From an uncultured Owenweeksia sp. (GTDB lineage: Bacteria; Bacteroidota; Bacteroidia; Flavobacteriales; Schleiferiaceae), in contig CAKZRR010000057.1 in the NCBI GenBank assembly GCA_937146805.1, forward strand, positions 1 to 64,000: a stretch of DNA of 64,000 nt. Direction: 5' to 3'. The notes beneath the pieces are model-generated. The model was not told the origin of the DNA and made no database searches. It saw nothing but the letters and a program-made list of their open reading frames with translations. Positions 1 through 9,635 of this stretch are shown here, piece by piece. Position 1 is the first letter of the stretch; each line of letters starts with the position of its first letter. The position numbers and the translations under genes are program-made.

Positions 1-212
1 CGGAGAATGAAGCCAAGTTAAAGCCTTTAATGGGCAACTATAGAATCAATGAAAAGTCAGTGCGTAAGTTGTTTTTAGAAGACGGAAAAGTTTTTTCCCA
101 ACGTGATGACGGTCATAAATTTCCGGTTATACCTATGGCGAATAATGGTTTTTATTATGAAGGCTCGCTCACTTATTTTTTATTGAAAAAGATGCATAAG
201 GTAATCAAGTGA
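1..212 (+). CDS. C-terminal end of a truncated gene (hydrolase accessory-domain-like)
   Basis: An open frame runs in from before the window (codons from base 3) and stops at 212, giving about 69 C-terminal residues. The pattern of short beta-strand segments (GNYRI, then KLFLEDGKVFSQRDDG, then FYYEGSLTYF) resembles the small C-terminal beta domain (DUF3471-like) found at the end of many Bacteroidota serine hydrolases and metallopeptidases. No catalytic residue lies in the visible part, so the enzyme cannot be identified. An internal ATG at 30 exists but the frame is open upstream of it, so I read this as a gene cut by the window edge. Confidence 0.5.
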   Translation, partial: ENEAKLKPLMGNYRINEKSVRKLFLEDGKVFSQRDDGHKFPVIPMANNGFYYEGSLTYFLLKKMHKVIK

Positions 213-337
213 TGAGTTTTTATTCGGGTTTAAGTGATGAGAGGAATAAGGCGGTTAGGGATTAGGGAGGATGGCCAGGCTTATTGTTAATCAAGAATTC
301 TGGCTCGATGTGTTACTTCCAAAAGTGGCAATGAAAG

Positions 338-410
338 ACCTGACCCCAGAAATTTCTTAATCAACAAACCTGACCCGTTATTTTTTATACGCTAAAGTCA
401 GGTTGTTTGA
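338..410. repeat. Clustered CCTGAC repeats and an imperfect hairpin
   Basis: The motif ACCTGACCC occurs directly at 338-346 and 368-376. Its inverted form GTCAGGTT occurs at 397-404. Bases 361-374 and 397-410 pair as a 14-bp inverted repeat with two mismatches around a 22-base loop. It lies between the plus-strand gene end at 212 and the minus-strand fragment end at 420, so it could be a terminator or a scar of an old insertion. No U-tract follows the stem on either strand and no transposase is present, so neither role is established. Confidence 0.35.
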
Positions 411-419
411 AAATGGTTT

Positions 420-926
420 CTAATGATAATCATCGTTTAGTACAGCACTATCGAATTCATCAGAACGTTCATATTCAACTAATAAATCTCTTAAACTACC
501 TCTCCTTATTTTTGGACTAGCTTCAATCATCGCTTTTAAGCATGTCTTTGCTCTTTTAATATTCCCGTATTTATTGTATATCTCTTCGAATAAATATGAG
601 ATATCAGTTTCTTGCGCATACAAACACATAGCGCCAATCCATCTGTCAACAATTGATATTTCAGATAAACTAATATTTCTATTCGTTTTTAACTCTTCCG
701 AAACTAGATGTTCCTGATAACGAAAATGACCAAAGGAGTATTTAGATGTAATAGGATCAATCACTAGGACATTACATGGGTTTATAAGTTCTTCCAAGCA
801 CTCTGCTAACATTTTATTGCTGTAGCTATCTGATAAACTGTTCTTTAGTGCTGTAAGCATTTTTGCTTTTGTTAATGAGAAGCTGGAAACGGGGAAATCT
901 ACATGGGCAGAAAAAGAGCTGCGCAT
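420..926 (-). pseudogene. C-terminal fragment of a NACHT/STAND-type NTPase
   Basis: The frame gives up to 168 residues. Its core contains SFGHFRYQEHLVSEEL, which matches the helical segment after the nucleotide-binding region of NACHT/STAND proteins (the F-x-H-x-x-x-Q-E-x-L pattern). No Walker A or B is present, so only the C-terminal part of such a protein remains. The first 20 or so codons (about 870-926) are antisense to sequence that reads as helicase on the other strand, so the true fragment probably begins near 845-870. Both genes lost their 5' ends at the same point. NACHT proteins often act in signalling or phage defence, but this piece should not function. Confidence 0.5.
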
Positions 927-927
927 T

Positions 928-3522
928 ATGGGTAAAAATGTGTTGCGAGAACAAGCCTTTCAAGCAATTGAAGTACTTAAGCAGTACACCATTAATGATA
1001 TTTTAAATTTTAAAGATCAGCTTATTGCCAAAAGGCAGGTTAAAGAAAAAGACTTGCAACAGGCGGCCGAAAAAGCAATGACCCGTTTACAGCAAATGGG
1101 ATTTAATGCCGGTGACTTTAGTGGTGGCTATGTTTTTAAAATGCTTAGCAAGTTTGCCGGTAAACCGGAGGATGGTAAGAAGGCCAATAACACGATTAGA
1201 AAAATGGCGACTGGTGAAAGCAATCTGGTATCTAAGGCAAAACAAAGAAATTTTGCTTCGGAGTTAGCGGCTCACGAAAACGAGATTCAAGATTTGCTTA
1301 GCAAGTTTGTTTCCTTTTCGGATTTGAATGTAGACGACCTCATACTTTACAACTTAGTCTTAAAGGATTTGAACACCTTGGCGGTGTTAAAAGAAATTGA
1401 GGAAGCTGTAGAAACAGTTAAAGAGGAATCGAACAAATTGCCTATAGGTCAGTTCCAAAAGATTATAAGTGAGAAACTTAAAAAAGAACCAGCTGAGTTT
1501 TTGTTCGAAAAAATGGGCACACGTTATCAGTATTTTTTTATTGATGAATTTCAAGATACCTCCGTATTGCAATGGACTAATATTCTGCCTTTAATCAACA
1601 ATTCGTTGGCCGAAAAAGGATCGGCTATGTTGGTGGGCGACCCAAAACAGTCCATATTTAGATTTAGAGGTGGTGAGGCGGATTTGTTTATTAACATGGT
1701 CAATGGTAACGATAAGAGCAATAAGGTTTTAGCAGGCAAAAAGGAGCTGGAGTTGTACAAGCGAGAGGCCTTTTTGCTACAGGAAAATTATCGGAGCCAC
1801 CGAAATATAGTGGACTTTAATAATGAACTATTTGCCTTAAGCGCAAAGGAAATGAGCCATCCCGATTTTAGCGAAATTTATAAAGCAAGCAATCAGAACA
1901 AAACGAGTAAAGAGGCGGGCTATGTGCGAATGTGTCGATTTGTAAAAGATAAAGAAGCAAATGCCTTAGAGGTTGAGGTACAGGAGGTTTTGAATACTAT
2001 ACAGGATGGTTTGGAGCGAAATTACCAGTTAAAGGATATGGTGATTTTAATGCGAAACTTAACCAGTGCCGAACCTTTGATGCGCGTTTTAATGGGCGAA
2101 GGAATCCCCGTGATCTCAGAAAAAGGTTTGCTGCTTTCCTCTTCAGCCGAGGTACAGACATTGGTAGCTTTTCTTAAAGTTTTGGCTGGTCCGAATACGC
2201 CCATACTGCGCCTTCCTTTTTTGGAGTATTTGTATAAGCAAAAACCAGGGTGTACGGAGGAGGAAGAATTTGTTTTTTTACGGAAATATTGCAATATGCC
2301 TTTTGAAGAGTGGCAACAATGGTTAGAGAATATATTGCCAAACTATAACTATAAGAAAATAGCACAAAGCTCCTTAACAAGAAAACTTTATGTAGTATCC
2401 ATATCACTAGGGATGGACTTGCATAAAAATATTTTTTTAACCGAATTTTTGGACCAGGTAACAGATTTTGAACTACAGAATGGCAATGATCTTACGGAGT
2501 TTTTAAGATTTTACGAGGACAAAATGTTGACTAAAAGTGTGCAAATTCCTGAAGGTATTTCTGCCGTAAGGCTAATGACTATACATAAAAGTAAAGGGCT
2601 CGAGTTCCCTTTTGTATTAGTGCCCAAGGCGGCTTGGAATTTCAGTCCTTTTGGCGAGTATTTTTGGTATTCAACCGAAGAGTTGGGTTGTGATATTTCT
2701 TTGCCTGTTTTGGTTAAAGCAAAAGAACTGGAAAGTAGTTATAACGTATACAATTTTAGTAGTTTAAACTATATACATAAATCAGAGTTTGACAGCTTAA
2801 ATTTGCTGTATGTTGCTTGCACAAGAGCAGTTGAGGAGCTTCATATAATTTATACCGAATCAAGGTCATCGGCTTCTAAAGCAGAGGGACTATTGAATAA
2901 TACGCAAAGGTTTTTAGATACTATCTATTTTAGAAAGGAAGGAGAAGATGTTAAAGAATGGGGTGTAAAATTGATAAAGGAATTAGGGGTAGAAGAGAGT
3001 GCCGTTGAGGAGCCCAAAAGTTACTGTTTGGGTGTACCTTGGGAACCAGTAAGGGTAACGGGAGATGTGCCAGTTCATTGGGCCCAAGGTGAAAAAGAGG
3101 CTTTAAAAAGAGGTAAGTGGATGCATAAAGTTTTGGCAGATATTTATACCATTGATGATGTGGGTACGGCTTATGAAAGTGCTGAAAAAACGTTTAACGG
3201 AAATACGGAAGAAATGGAACTGTTGCGGGATACGCTTGAAAAGGTAGTGACTCATTCGGAGCTTTCGCGCTTTTTTGCACCTGGTTTGCAGGTAATTAAT
3301 GAGCAAGAGATTTTATTACCACAGGGACAAATAAGGGTGCCAGACAGAGTGGTGTTAGAGGGGAATAAAACCCATGTAATTGACTACAAAACGGGTGTAC
3401 CCGATAAGAAATACCGCTTACAGGTTGATAATTACCAAGGCTTACTCCGCCAAATGGGTTATGAATCAGGGGATTCGGTGTTGGTGTATTTGGACGAGGA
3501 TATGCTCGTGGAAAAATGGTGA
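928..3522 (+). CDS. AddA/RecB-like helicase-nuclease, N-terminally truncated
   Basis: This 864-aa protein has the UvrD-family helicase motifs from motif II onward: DEFQDT (residues 206-211), [15 protein letters not shown] (237-251), ENYRSH, a [10 protein letters not shown] motif V and a YVACTRA motif VI. A C-terminal RecB-type nuclease domain follows, with the DYKTG catalytic motif and a downstream QVDNYQG. Full-length Bacteroidota AddA-like proteins are about 1,040 aa and start with a Walker A (ASAGSGKT-type) segment; here it is absent. The frame stays open upstream of the ATG to about 826 and looks helicase-like from about 871, so the gene lost roughly 165 residues at a junction with the NACHT fragment. 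Nuclease residues are intact but ATP hydrolysis should be lost. The family processes double-strand breaks. Confidence 0.82.
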   Translation: MGKNVLREQAFQAIEVLKQYTINDILNFKDQLIAKRQVKEKDLQQAAEKAMTRLQQMGFNAGDFSGGYVFKMLSKFAGKPEDGKKANNTIRKMATGESNLVSKAKQRNFASELAAHENEIQDLLSKFVSFSDLNVDDLILYNLVLKDLNTLAVLKEIEEAVETVKEESNKLPIGQFQKIISEKLKKEPAEFLFEKMGTRYQYFFIDEFQDTSVLQWTNILPLINNSLAEKGSAMLVGDPKQSIFRFRGGEADLFINMVNGNDKSNKVLAGKKELELYKREAFLLQENYRSHRNIVDFNNELFALSAKEMSHPDFSEIYKASNQNKTSKEAGYVRMCRFVKDKEANALEVEVQEVLNTIQDGLERNYQLKDMVILMRNLTSAEPLMRVLMGEGIPVISEKGLLLSSSAEVQTLVAFLKVLAGPNTPILRLPFLEYLYKQKPGCTEEEEFVFLRKYCNMPFEEWQQWLENILPNYNYKKIAQSSLTRKLYVVSISLGMDLHKNIFLTEFLDQVTDFELQNGNDLTEFLRFYEDKMLTKSVQIPEGISAVRLMTIHKSKGLEFPFVLVPKAAWNFSPFGEYFWYSTEELGCDISLPVLVKAKELESSYNVYNFSSLNYIHKSEFDSLNLLYVACTRAVEELHIIYTESRSSASKAEGLLNNTQRFLDTIYFRKEGEDVKEWGVKLIKELGVEESAVEEPKSYCLGVPWEPVRVTGDVPVHWAQGEKEALKRGKWMHKVLADIYTIDDVGTAYESAEKTFNGNTEEMELLRDTLEKVVTHSELSRFFAPGLQVINEQEILLPQGQIRVPDRVVLEGNKTHVIDYKTGVPDKKYRLQVDNYQGLLRQMGYESGDSVLVYLDEDMLVEKW

Positions 3523-3554
3523 TAATAGAAGCAAAATGGGCGCTAATACTCTAT

Positions 3555-3562
3555 TATATTTG
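3555..3562 (+). promoter_or_regulatory. Bacteroidota -7 promoter element for kbl
   Basis: TATATTTG matches the Bacteroidota -7 consensus TAnnTTTG. It lies 30 bases before the kbl ATG at 3593. No clear TTG sits about 20 bases upstream, so the promoter is weak or partial. Confidence 0.45.
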
Positions 3563-3592
3563 TGCTCCATCAAAACACTAAAGCAATTAGAT

Positions 3593-4780
3593 ATGTACGG
3601 TAAAATTCAAAACCATTTAAAGCAAGAGCTGGCCAATATTAAGGCAGAAGGACTTTTTAAGTCGGAGCGAATTATTGAGGGCGAGCAGGGAGCTGAGATT
3701 CTGGTAAATGGTGAAACGGTTTTGAATTTTTGCGCCAATAACTACTTAGGCTTATCGTCACATCCACGTGTAATTGAAGCTGCCAAGGCTGCAATGGATA
3801 CACATGGTTTTGGAATGTCATCTGTTCGCTTTATTTGTGGTACACAGGATATTCACAAGGAATTGGAACAGAAAATTGCAGACTTTTTAGGTACGGAAGA
3901 CACTATACTTTATGCCGCTGCTTTTGATGCCAATGGGGGTGTTTTTGAACCTTTACTAACGGCCGAAGATGCTATTATATCCGATTCTCTTAACCACGCC
4001 TCTATTATTGATGGTGTAAGGCTATGTAAAGCACAGCGCTATCGTTATCAGAACAATGATATGGCTGATTTAGAGGCCAAACTGATTGAAGCCAAGGATA
4101 CCGCTCGTTTTAAGATTATTGTTACCGATGGTGTGTTTTCAATGGATGGTTATGTGGCACAATTGGATAAAATTTGCGACTTAGCAGATAAGTACGATGC
4201 CTTGGTGATGGTAGATGAGTGCCACGCAAGCGGTTTTATTGGTAAAACCGGAAGGGGCACTCACGAGTTGAAAAATGTATTAGGAAGAATAGATATTATT
4301 ACCGGTACCCTTGGCAAAGCCTTAGGTGGCGCTATGGGCGGATTTACCTCTGGCCGTAAAGAAATTGTGGAGATGCTTCGTCAGCGTTCGCGCCCTTATT
4401 TATTTTCAAACTCCTTGGCTCCAGCCATTGTTGGCGCTTCTAATGCCGTATTTGATTTGTTGAGCGAGAGCACCGGTTTACGCGATAAGTTAGAAGACAA
4501 CGTAAATTATTTTAAGAAGGGAATTAAAGCAGCTGGCTTTGATATTAAAGATGGCGATTCGGCCATTGTACCTATTATGCTTTACGATGCCGCTTTATCG
4601 CAGCAGTTTGCCAATAAACTGTTAGACGAAGGCATTTACGTAATCGGTTTCTTTTACCCTGTGGTGCCCAAAGAGCAGGCACGTATTAGAGTTCAGTTGA
4701 GTGCAGCACATCAAACCGCACATTTAGATAAAGCAGTAGCTGCCTTTACCAAGGTGGGCAAAGAGCTAGGGGTTATTTAA
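3593..4780 (+). CDS. kbl: Glycine C-acetyltransferase (2-amino-3-ketobutyrate CoA ligase)
   Basis: This PLP enzyme of the alpha-oxoamine synthase family interconverts 2-amino-3-oxobutyrate plus CoA and glycine plus acetyl-CoA, in threonine breakdown. The 395-aa length is that of the family. Visible motifs are the N-terminal [14 protein letters not shown], the substrate-binding region around [18 protein letters not shown] (the PLP ring-stacking/aspartate region) and [10 protein letters not shown] with the PLP lysine near residue 242. The frame is open 71 codons upstream, but that part has no family resemblance and overlaps the helicase gene. The ATG at 3593 gives the standard N-terminus (MYGKIQNHL) and has a -7 element just ahead. 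It stands alone, with its own promoter. Confidence 0.95.
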   Translation: MYGKIQNHLKQELANIKAEGLFKSERIIEGEQGAEILVNGETVLNFCANNYLGLSSHPRVIEAAKAAMDTHGFGMSSVRFICGTQDIHKELEQKIADFLGTEDTILYAAAFDANGGVFEPLLTAEDAIISDSLNHASIIDGVRLCKAQRYRYQNNDMADLEAKLIEAKDTARFKIIVTDGVFSMDGYVAQLDKICDLADKYDALVMVDECHASGFIGKTGRGTHELKNVLGRIDIITGTLGKALGGAMGGFTSGRKEIVEMLRQRSRPYLFSNSLAPAIVGASNAVFDLLSESTGLRDKLEDNVNYFKKGIKAAGFDIKDGDSAIVPIMLYDAALSQQFANKLLDEGIYVIGFFYPVVPKEQARIRVQLSAAHQTAHLDKAVAAFTKVGKELGVI

Positions 4781-4839
4781 AATTGCCGTAGGTTTTAAAC
4801 ACCTATTTCTATTTTAGTTAGATGTACCTTCATTTTGTA

Positions 4840-4871
4840 TTGCAACCTAATTAAATTGGGTGCTACCTTTG
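4840..4871 (+). promoter_or_regulatory. Promoter for arginine decarboxylase
   Basis: TTG at 4840-4842 and TACCTTTG at 4864-4871 are 21 bases apart. This fits the Bacteroidota TTG/TAnnTTTG promoter, 39 bases before the ATG at 4911. Confidence 0.5.
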
Positions 4872-4910
4872 CTGTCCAACTAAGTTGCTTGGCGCGATAA
4901 TTTCAAACAG

Positions 4911-6308
4911 ATGAAGAATAAGTATCTCGATTTAATTGACCAATCTTTTGATTGGCCTCAAGAGGAATTTGAGCTAGGAGCAGATGATAACTCGTTGATG
5001 TGGAACGGGGTAAATCTGATGGAAATAATTAAACAGTATGGCACTCCGCTAAAGCTTACGTATTTGCCTAAAATTAGCGATCAAATTGAAAAAGCTAAAC
5101 GTCTGTTTAATGTAGCCATGGCAAAGGTGGACTACCAAGGCAGCTACCATTATTGCTATTGTACCAAAAGTTCACATTTTAGTTTTGTGCTAGAAGAAGC
5201 TCTTAAAAACAGCATTCATCTTGAGACCTCCTCTGCCTTTGATATTAATATTATTGAGGTACTACATGAGCAGGGGAAAGTTCAAACGGATCAGTATATA
5301 GTATGCAATGGCTACAAAAAAGACAGTTATATAGATAACATGGCGCGCCTTTTAAATAAGGGGTTCACTAACCTTATACCTGTAATAGATAATAAGAACG
5401 AACTGGACTTGATGGAGTCCAAGTTTAGTAAACCAACTAAGTTGGCTATTCGAATTGCTTCAGAGGAAGAGCCGAAGTTTGAGTTTTATACATCGCGATT
5501 GGGTATTGGTTACAAGGATATTGTGCCGTACTACAAATCCAAAATTCAAGGAAACAAGAACTTTGAGTTAAAAATGCTGCACTTTTTTATTAATACGGGA
5601 ATAAAGGATAACGCGTACTACTGGAGTGAGTTGATGAAGTGTGTAAACGTGTATGTAGCCTTAAAAAAGATTTGTCCCACATTAGATAGTTTGAATATTG
5701 GTGGTGGCTTTCCCATAAAAAATAGCTTGAGTTTTGACTACGATTACGATTACATGGCGGAGGAAATTATTTCTCAAATAAAACAGGTGTGTAATACACA
5801 AGGCGTTGAAGAACCACATATTTTTACGGAATTTGGGTCGTTTACCGTGGGCGAAAGTGGCGCTACACTGTTCTCTATTTTAGATCAAAAACAGCAAAAC
5901 GATCGCGAAAACTGGAGCATGATTGATGGTTCGTTTATGACGGCCTTACCAGATAGTTGGGCTATCAATAAGCGTTTTGTAATGTTGGCTATTAATCGTT
6001 GGAAACAACCCTACCAAAGGGTATTATTAGGTGGGCTTACTTGTGATAGCGATGACTACTATAATAGTGAGCAACACGCCAATGCCATTTACCTGCCAAC
6101 GTTTAAAAAAGACGAAACGCAATATGTGGGCTTTTTTAATACGGGAGCCTATCAAGAAAGCTTGGGAGGCTATGGCGGAATACAACATTGTTTAACGCCC
6201 GCTCCAAAGCACGTGGTAATTGAACGTACCGAGTTAGGAGAGTTAAAAACGAGACTTTTTGCTAAGGAGCAGAGCCATAAATCTATGATGAAGGTGCTGG
6301 GTTATTAG
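4911..6308 (+). CDS. speA: Arginine decarboxylase (alanine racemase-fold, PLP)
   Basis: This 465-aa protein is a Bacteroidota-type PLP decarboxylase of fold type III. The PLP lysine is in YCYCTKSSHF (about residue 86). IGGGFP provides the phosphate-binding glycines, and TEFGSFTVGESG marks the conserved C-terminal barrel region. It is expected to convert arginine to agmatine, the first step of putrescine synthesis. The next gene, 39 bases downstream, is a deoxyhypusine-synthase-like polyamine enzyme, and an agmatinase lies at 13,978; together they support arginine over ornithine or carboxynorspermidine as substrate. Substrate choice is inferred from context, not from residues I can assign. Confidence 0.85.
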   Translation: MKNKYLDLIDQSFDWPQEEFELGADDNSLMWNGVNLMEIIKQYGTPLKLTYLPKISDQIEKAKRLFNVAMAKVDYQGSYHYCYCTKSSHFSFVLEEALKNSIHLETSSAFDINIIEVLHEQGKVQTDQYIVCNGYKKDSYIDNMARLLNKGFTNLIPVIDNKNELDLMESKFSKPTKLAIRIASEEEPKFEFYTSRLGIGYKDIVPYYKSKIQGNKNFELKMLHFFINTGIKDNAYYWSELMKCVNVYVALKKICPTLDSLNIGGGFPIKNSLSFDYDYDYMAEEIISQIKQVCNTQGVEEPHIFTEFGSFTVGESGATLFSILDQKQQNDRENWSMIDGSFMTALPDSWAINKRFVMLAINRWKQPYQRVLLGGLTCDSDDYYNSEQHANAIYLPTFKKDETQYVGFFNTGAYQESLGGYGGIQHCLTPAPKHVVIERTELGELKTRLFAKEQSHKSMMKVLGY

Positions 6309-6347
6309 CACTTAATAATCAGAATGTAACAGTAAATAATTATTTTT

Positions 6348-7319
6348 ATGAAAGGCCCCGTATCTCAATTTATTGAACAAAACTTTTTGCATTTTAACGC
6401 GGCTAGCATTGTTGATGCTGCTAAAGGTTATGAAGCTCATTTACTGGAAGGGGGCAAAATGCTGATTAGTTTGGCCGGAGCCATGAGTACTGCTGAGTTG
6501 GGAATTAGTTTGGCTGAAATGATTCGCCAGGATAAGGTGCAGATAATTAGTTGCACTGGGGCTAATTTGGAGGAGGATATTATGAACTTGGTAGCTCATA
6601 AAAGTTATAAAAGAGTGCCTCACTACCGCGACTTAAGTCCGATTGAGGAACGTGAGCTATTAGATGAGGGTTTTAATCGGGTTACCGACACCTGTATCCC
6701 TGAAGAGGAGGCGTTTAGGCGTTTGCAAAAACACATTGAAAAAATTTGGAAGGACGCAGAGGCAAAGGGCGAGCGCTTTTTACCGCATGAATATATGTAC
6801 CAAATGCTGACCAGCGGAGTGTTGGAGCAGTACTACGAAATAGAACCTAGAAATAGTTGGATGTTGGCGGCAGCAGAGAAAAACCTACCTATAATTTGCC
6901 CAGGTTGGGAGGATAGCACAATGGGTAACATTTTTGCCTCTTACTGTATTAAGGGCAAATTAAAGGCAAGTACGGTAAAAAGTGGTATTGAGTACATGAC
7001 CTACTTAGCCGATTGGTACAGGCAGAATTCTGCTGGTAAAGGGCTTGGCTTTTTTCAAATTGGAGGAGGTATAGCCGGTGATTTTCCAATTTGTGTGGTG
7101 CCTATGTTATATCAAGATTTAGAAATGACCGATATTCCTTTTTGGAGTTATTTTTGCCAGATATCAGATTCTACAACTAGCTATGGTTCCTACTCGGGAG
7201 CTGTACCTAACGAGAAAATAACCTGGGGAAAGCTGGATGTTGACACCCCAAAATTCATAATAGAATCAGATGCTACTATTGTTGCTCCCCTGATTTTCGC
7301 TTGGCTTTTAAATTTTTAA
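6348..7319 (+). CDS. Deoxyhypusine synthase-family polyamine enzyme
   Basis: The 323-aa protein has the NAD-binding and aminobutyl-transfer features of the deoxyhypusine synthase family. SLAGAMSTAELG is N-terminal, SCTGANLEEDI follows, then GGGIAGDFPI. A C-terminal AVPNEKITWGKL carries the lysine (about residue 295) that forms the enzyme-imine intermediate. Bacteria have no eIF5A, and bacterial members are thought to move an aminobutyl group between polyamines (homospermidine-type synthesis). It follows arginine decarboxylase by 39 bases in a likely operon. The product (homospermidine or other) cannot be decided from sequence alone. Confidence 0.85.
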   Translation: MKGPVSQFIEQNFLHFNAASIVDAAKGYEAHLLEGGKMLISLAGAMSTAELGISLAEMIRQDKVQIISCTGANLEEDIMNLVAHKSYKRVPHYRDLSPIEERELLDEGFNRVTDTCIPEEEAFRRLQKHIEKIWKDAEAKGERFLPHEYMYQMLTSGVLEQYYEIEPRNSWMLAAAEKNLPIICPGWEDSTMGNIFASYCIKGKLKASTVKSGIEYMTYLADWYRQNSAGKGLGFFQIGGGIAGDFPICVVPMLYQDLEMTDIPFWSYFCQISDSTTSYGSYSGAVPNEKITWGKLDVDTPKFIIESDATIVAPLIFAWLLNF

Positions 7320-7581
7320 TCATCTGGGAAGCATCATTATGAGACAGACTCTACAACCTCAAAAGAGTGTCATAATTTATTAAGGGATTTGGGGGTAAGG
7401 TAATTAGCGTCCACGACCTTGTTTGTTTTAAAATGGGTGTTTGGTTTCATTTGTGTCTTTTTTTTGCAAGAAGAAAAATCAATAATACATTAGCAGGGTT
7501 AGCTGTATACTAAGAAATTAGTCATTTCTGATATTTCTTGATATCGGAAGAACGATATAGAATCAACAAAATGAACAATTT

Positions 7582-8250
7582 ATGAATCAAAAATGGACTT
7601 TTAACCTTGTGGCCTTAGTGCTAATATTCTTAGGAAAAACGACCTATGCTCAAAACGAAATTTCGGTTTCTTTAGGTTATGAAGTCCCCATGGGAAACTT
7701 AACTTGGGTCTACTCCCCTACCACAAGCTATAATGTTTCTTATTACAATATAAATTATTCCCGAGGGGAAATGGATCTGGCAGCCGGGCTAAACTTGGGT
7801 TACTACAAATTTACAACCGATAAAGACACCTTAAATTATACGGCACTTAGCGGTTTGAAAGCAGTAGGAGGGTTTAGCGATTATACGATGTTCATGTTAT
7901 CAGGAGGTTTGAAATTTATACTTGAGGTGAGCGATGACGTGGAATTTGCTTTTGGATTGGATGTAGGCTATTACTATGGTAAGTTCGAGTATTATATTAT
8001 GGACTCTAATCAAAACTCAAGAGGTGTTGACATCGAAGGGCGCTTCACAATGGCCCCAAAAATTAGTCTCGGGTATAACCTTAGTGAAGAGCTTAATCTT
8101 TTTGTACAAGGCAGATACAATCTCTGCATCCGTTTAAACCCAGCTATTGATGGTGTTCCCTCAAGGAAATTGGATTACGAGGGTTATAGAAACTTCGGAA
8201 CTTTTGAAAAAACATTCTCCATTATCGTTGGTATAGGTTATAGATGGTGA
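7582..8250 (+). CDS. Outer-membrane beta-barrel protein, small porin-like
   Basis: The 222-aa protein has a clear signal peptide (LVALVLIFLGKTTYAQ, cleavage before NEIS) followed by alternating strands rich in Tyr and Gly. It ends in the outer-membrane pattern IVGIGYRW with a terminal aromatic residue. This matches the OmpA-like/porin-family beta-barrels annotated widely in Bacteroidota. It stands alone between convergent and divergent neighbours, with 262 bases of AT-rich sequence upstream where I see no clear TAnnTTTG promoter. Specific function is unknown. Confidence 0.65.
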   Translation: MNQKWTFNLVALVLIFLGKTTYAQNEISVSLGYEVPMGNLTWVYSPTTSYNVSYYNINYSRGEMDLAAGLNLGYYKFTTDKDTLNYTALSGLKAVGGFSDYTMFMLSGGLKFILEVSDDVEFAFGLDVGYYYGKFEYYIMDSNQNSRGVDIEGRFTMAPKISLGYNLSEELNLFVQGRYNLCIRLNPAIDGVPSRKLDYEGYRNFGTFEKTFSIIVGIGYRW

Positions 8251-8305
8251 GACGACTAACGGGAAATTGCAACAAAAGCTATTTCTGAAACTTTTGGTTT
8301 GTAAG

Positions 8306-9415
8306 CTAAGCTGCCGCCTTTCTATCATAACTTCCCGTTCCTAATTTATGAAGCAAAGAAAAGTGACTTTTTAGAGCATCATAAAAGGTTTTATGTTGGT
8401 AATAAGGTACCTCAAATTCTTTTGCCGTATCCTTAACAATTTGTGAAATTCCGCGATAATGGATGTGGCAAATATTTGGAAACAAGTGATGCTCAATTTG
8501 GTAATTAAGACCTCCAACAAACCAAGAAAACCAACGGCTTTTATTGGCAAAATTTGAGGTTGTGCGTAACTGGTGAATGGCCCAATTATTTTCCATGGTA
8601 CCAGAAGTAGCTGGAGTAAAAAAGTCTGTTTCTTCAATAACGTGCGCAGGTTGAAAGATTAGTGCTAAAAACAGACCGGACCCAAACTGCATAAAAACAA
8701 AGCCTAAAGTGATTTGCCACCAAGGTAAATCAACGATTAAAATAGGCAATACCAAGGTAAGTATTAGATACCAAGTTTTATGAAAAGTAATGTGTGTTAG
8801 GGCTTTTTTAAAGCTTAAGCCTTGCGTTTTTAAAAGGTTTTTTCGGTTGTAACGAAACACTTGGTCAATATCTTTAGCTACCAACCAGTACAATGTCATA
8901 ATGCCATAAAATAAGGGGGCATAAAAAGCTTGAAAACGGTTGGCCCATTTACGTTTTTGGTTAGGCGACATGCGGATTACTGGGTTGGTAATATCTTCAT
9001 CCATTTCGGTTACGTTGGTAAAAGAATGGTGTAATACGTTGTGTTGAATCTTCCAATTTACATGATAGGCTCCTAAAAAGTTGAGTAAAAAACCCAATGC
9101 GTTATTTACTTTTTGATTTTTGGAATACGAACCATGATTCGCATCGTGCATTATACTCAAACCAATGCCCGACATTCCTAAACTCATTAAAGTCCACATT
9201 AGCATTACGCCCCAAAAAGAGGAGACTACCGTGGTAAGCATTAACACAAGCGGGGTAAAGTAAAGCAAAATCATAAAGGCCGTTTTAACCTTCATTTGGC
9301 CATTAGCATGACGAGAAATTTTATTCTCCTTGAAATAGCCGGAAACTCTTTTGCGTAGTTCTTGTACAAACTCAGGTTTATCTTGGGTATTGAACTTTAA
9401 CGAAGGCATGCTCAT
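8306..9415 (-). CDS. Membrane fatty acid desaturase (acyl-CoA/linoleoyl-CoA type)
   Basis: The 369-aa protein carries the three histidine boxes of front-end membrane desaturases: HDANH (H90-H94), HNVLHH (H125-H130) and QIEHHLFPNICH near residue 310. These ligate the di-iron centre. Hydrophobic segments lie around residues 45-90, 150-185 and 210-245. No cytochrome b5 domain is fused, so electrons must come from a separate carrier. It introduces double bonds into membrane fatty acids, which suits adaptation to cold or marine conditions. Regioselectivity cannot be told from sequence. It is monocistronic. Confidence 0.9.
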   Translation of the reverse strand: MSMPSLKFNTQDKPEFVQELRKRVSGYFKENKISRHANGQMKVKTAFMILLYFTPLVLMLTTVVSSFWGVMLMWTLMSLGMSGIGLSIMHDANHGSYSKNQKVNNALGFLLNFLGAYHVNWKIQHNVLHHSFTNVTEMDEDITNPVIRMSPNQKRKWANRFQAFYAPLFYGIMTLYWLVAKDIDQVFRYNRKNLLKTQGLSFKKALTHITFHKTWYLILTLVLPILIVDLPWWQITLGFVFMQFGSGLFLALIFQPAHVIEETDFFTPATSGTMENNWAIHQLRTTSNFANKSRWFSWFVGGLNYQIEHHLFPNICHIHYRGISQIVKDTAKEFEVPYYQHKTFYDALKSHFSLLHKLGTGSYDRKAAA

Positions 9416-9635
9416 ATAGAAATGTGCTTTTAAAAATTTGTCGAAGTTAAGCTAAAATTGAAAGGGAGAAAGGAACTACACCTTAGTAATGGTAGGGCGG
9501 TGAAGCCCTTGTTAAAACTAGCCTTAAACCCTTTAGAGTGGCTCGTTGTTTATCTTTTTGTTTTTACAGATTAGCCACTCCAAATTTGATTGGTGAAAAT
9601 GTAAATTGGCAATGAATGGCTTAAAAATGGCCTAT

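Noticed and set aside
361-410. Hairpin as the end of an insertion sequence or a proper terminator
   Set aside because: No transposase, partner repeat or target duplication was found, and there is no U-tract.
3380-3592. 71-codon N-terminal extension of kbl
   Set aside because: It overlaps the helicase gene in another frame, lacks any family similarity, and the ATG at 3,593 gives the standard N-terminus with a promoter element in front.
9536-9580. 8-bp inverted repeat (GAGTGGCT / AGCCACTC) between msrA and the desaturase
   Set aside because: The 29-base loop is long, no U-run follows and it is far from either start codon, so no role can be supported.
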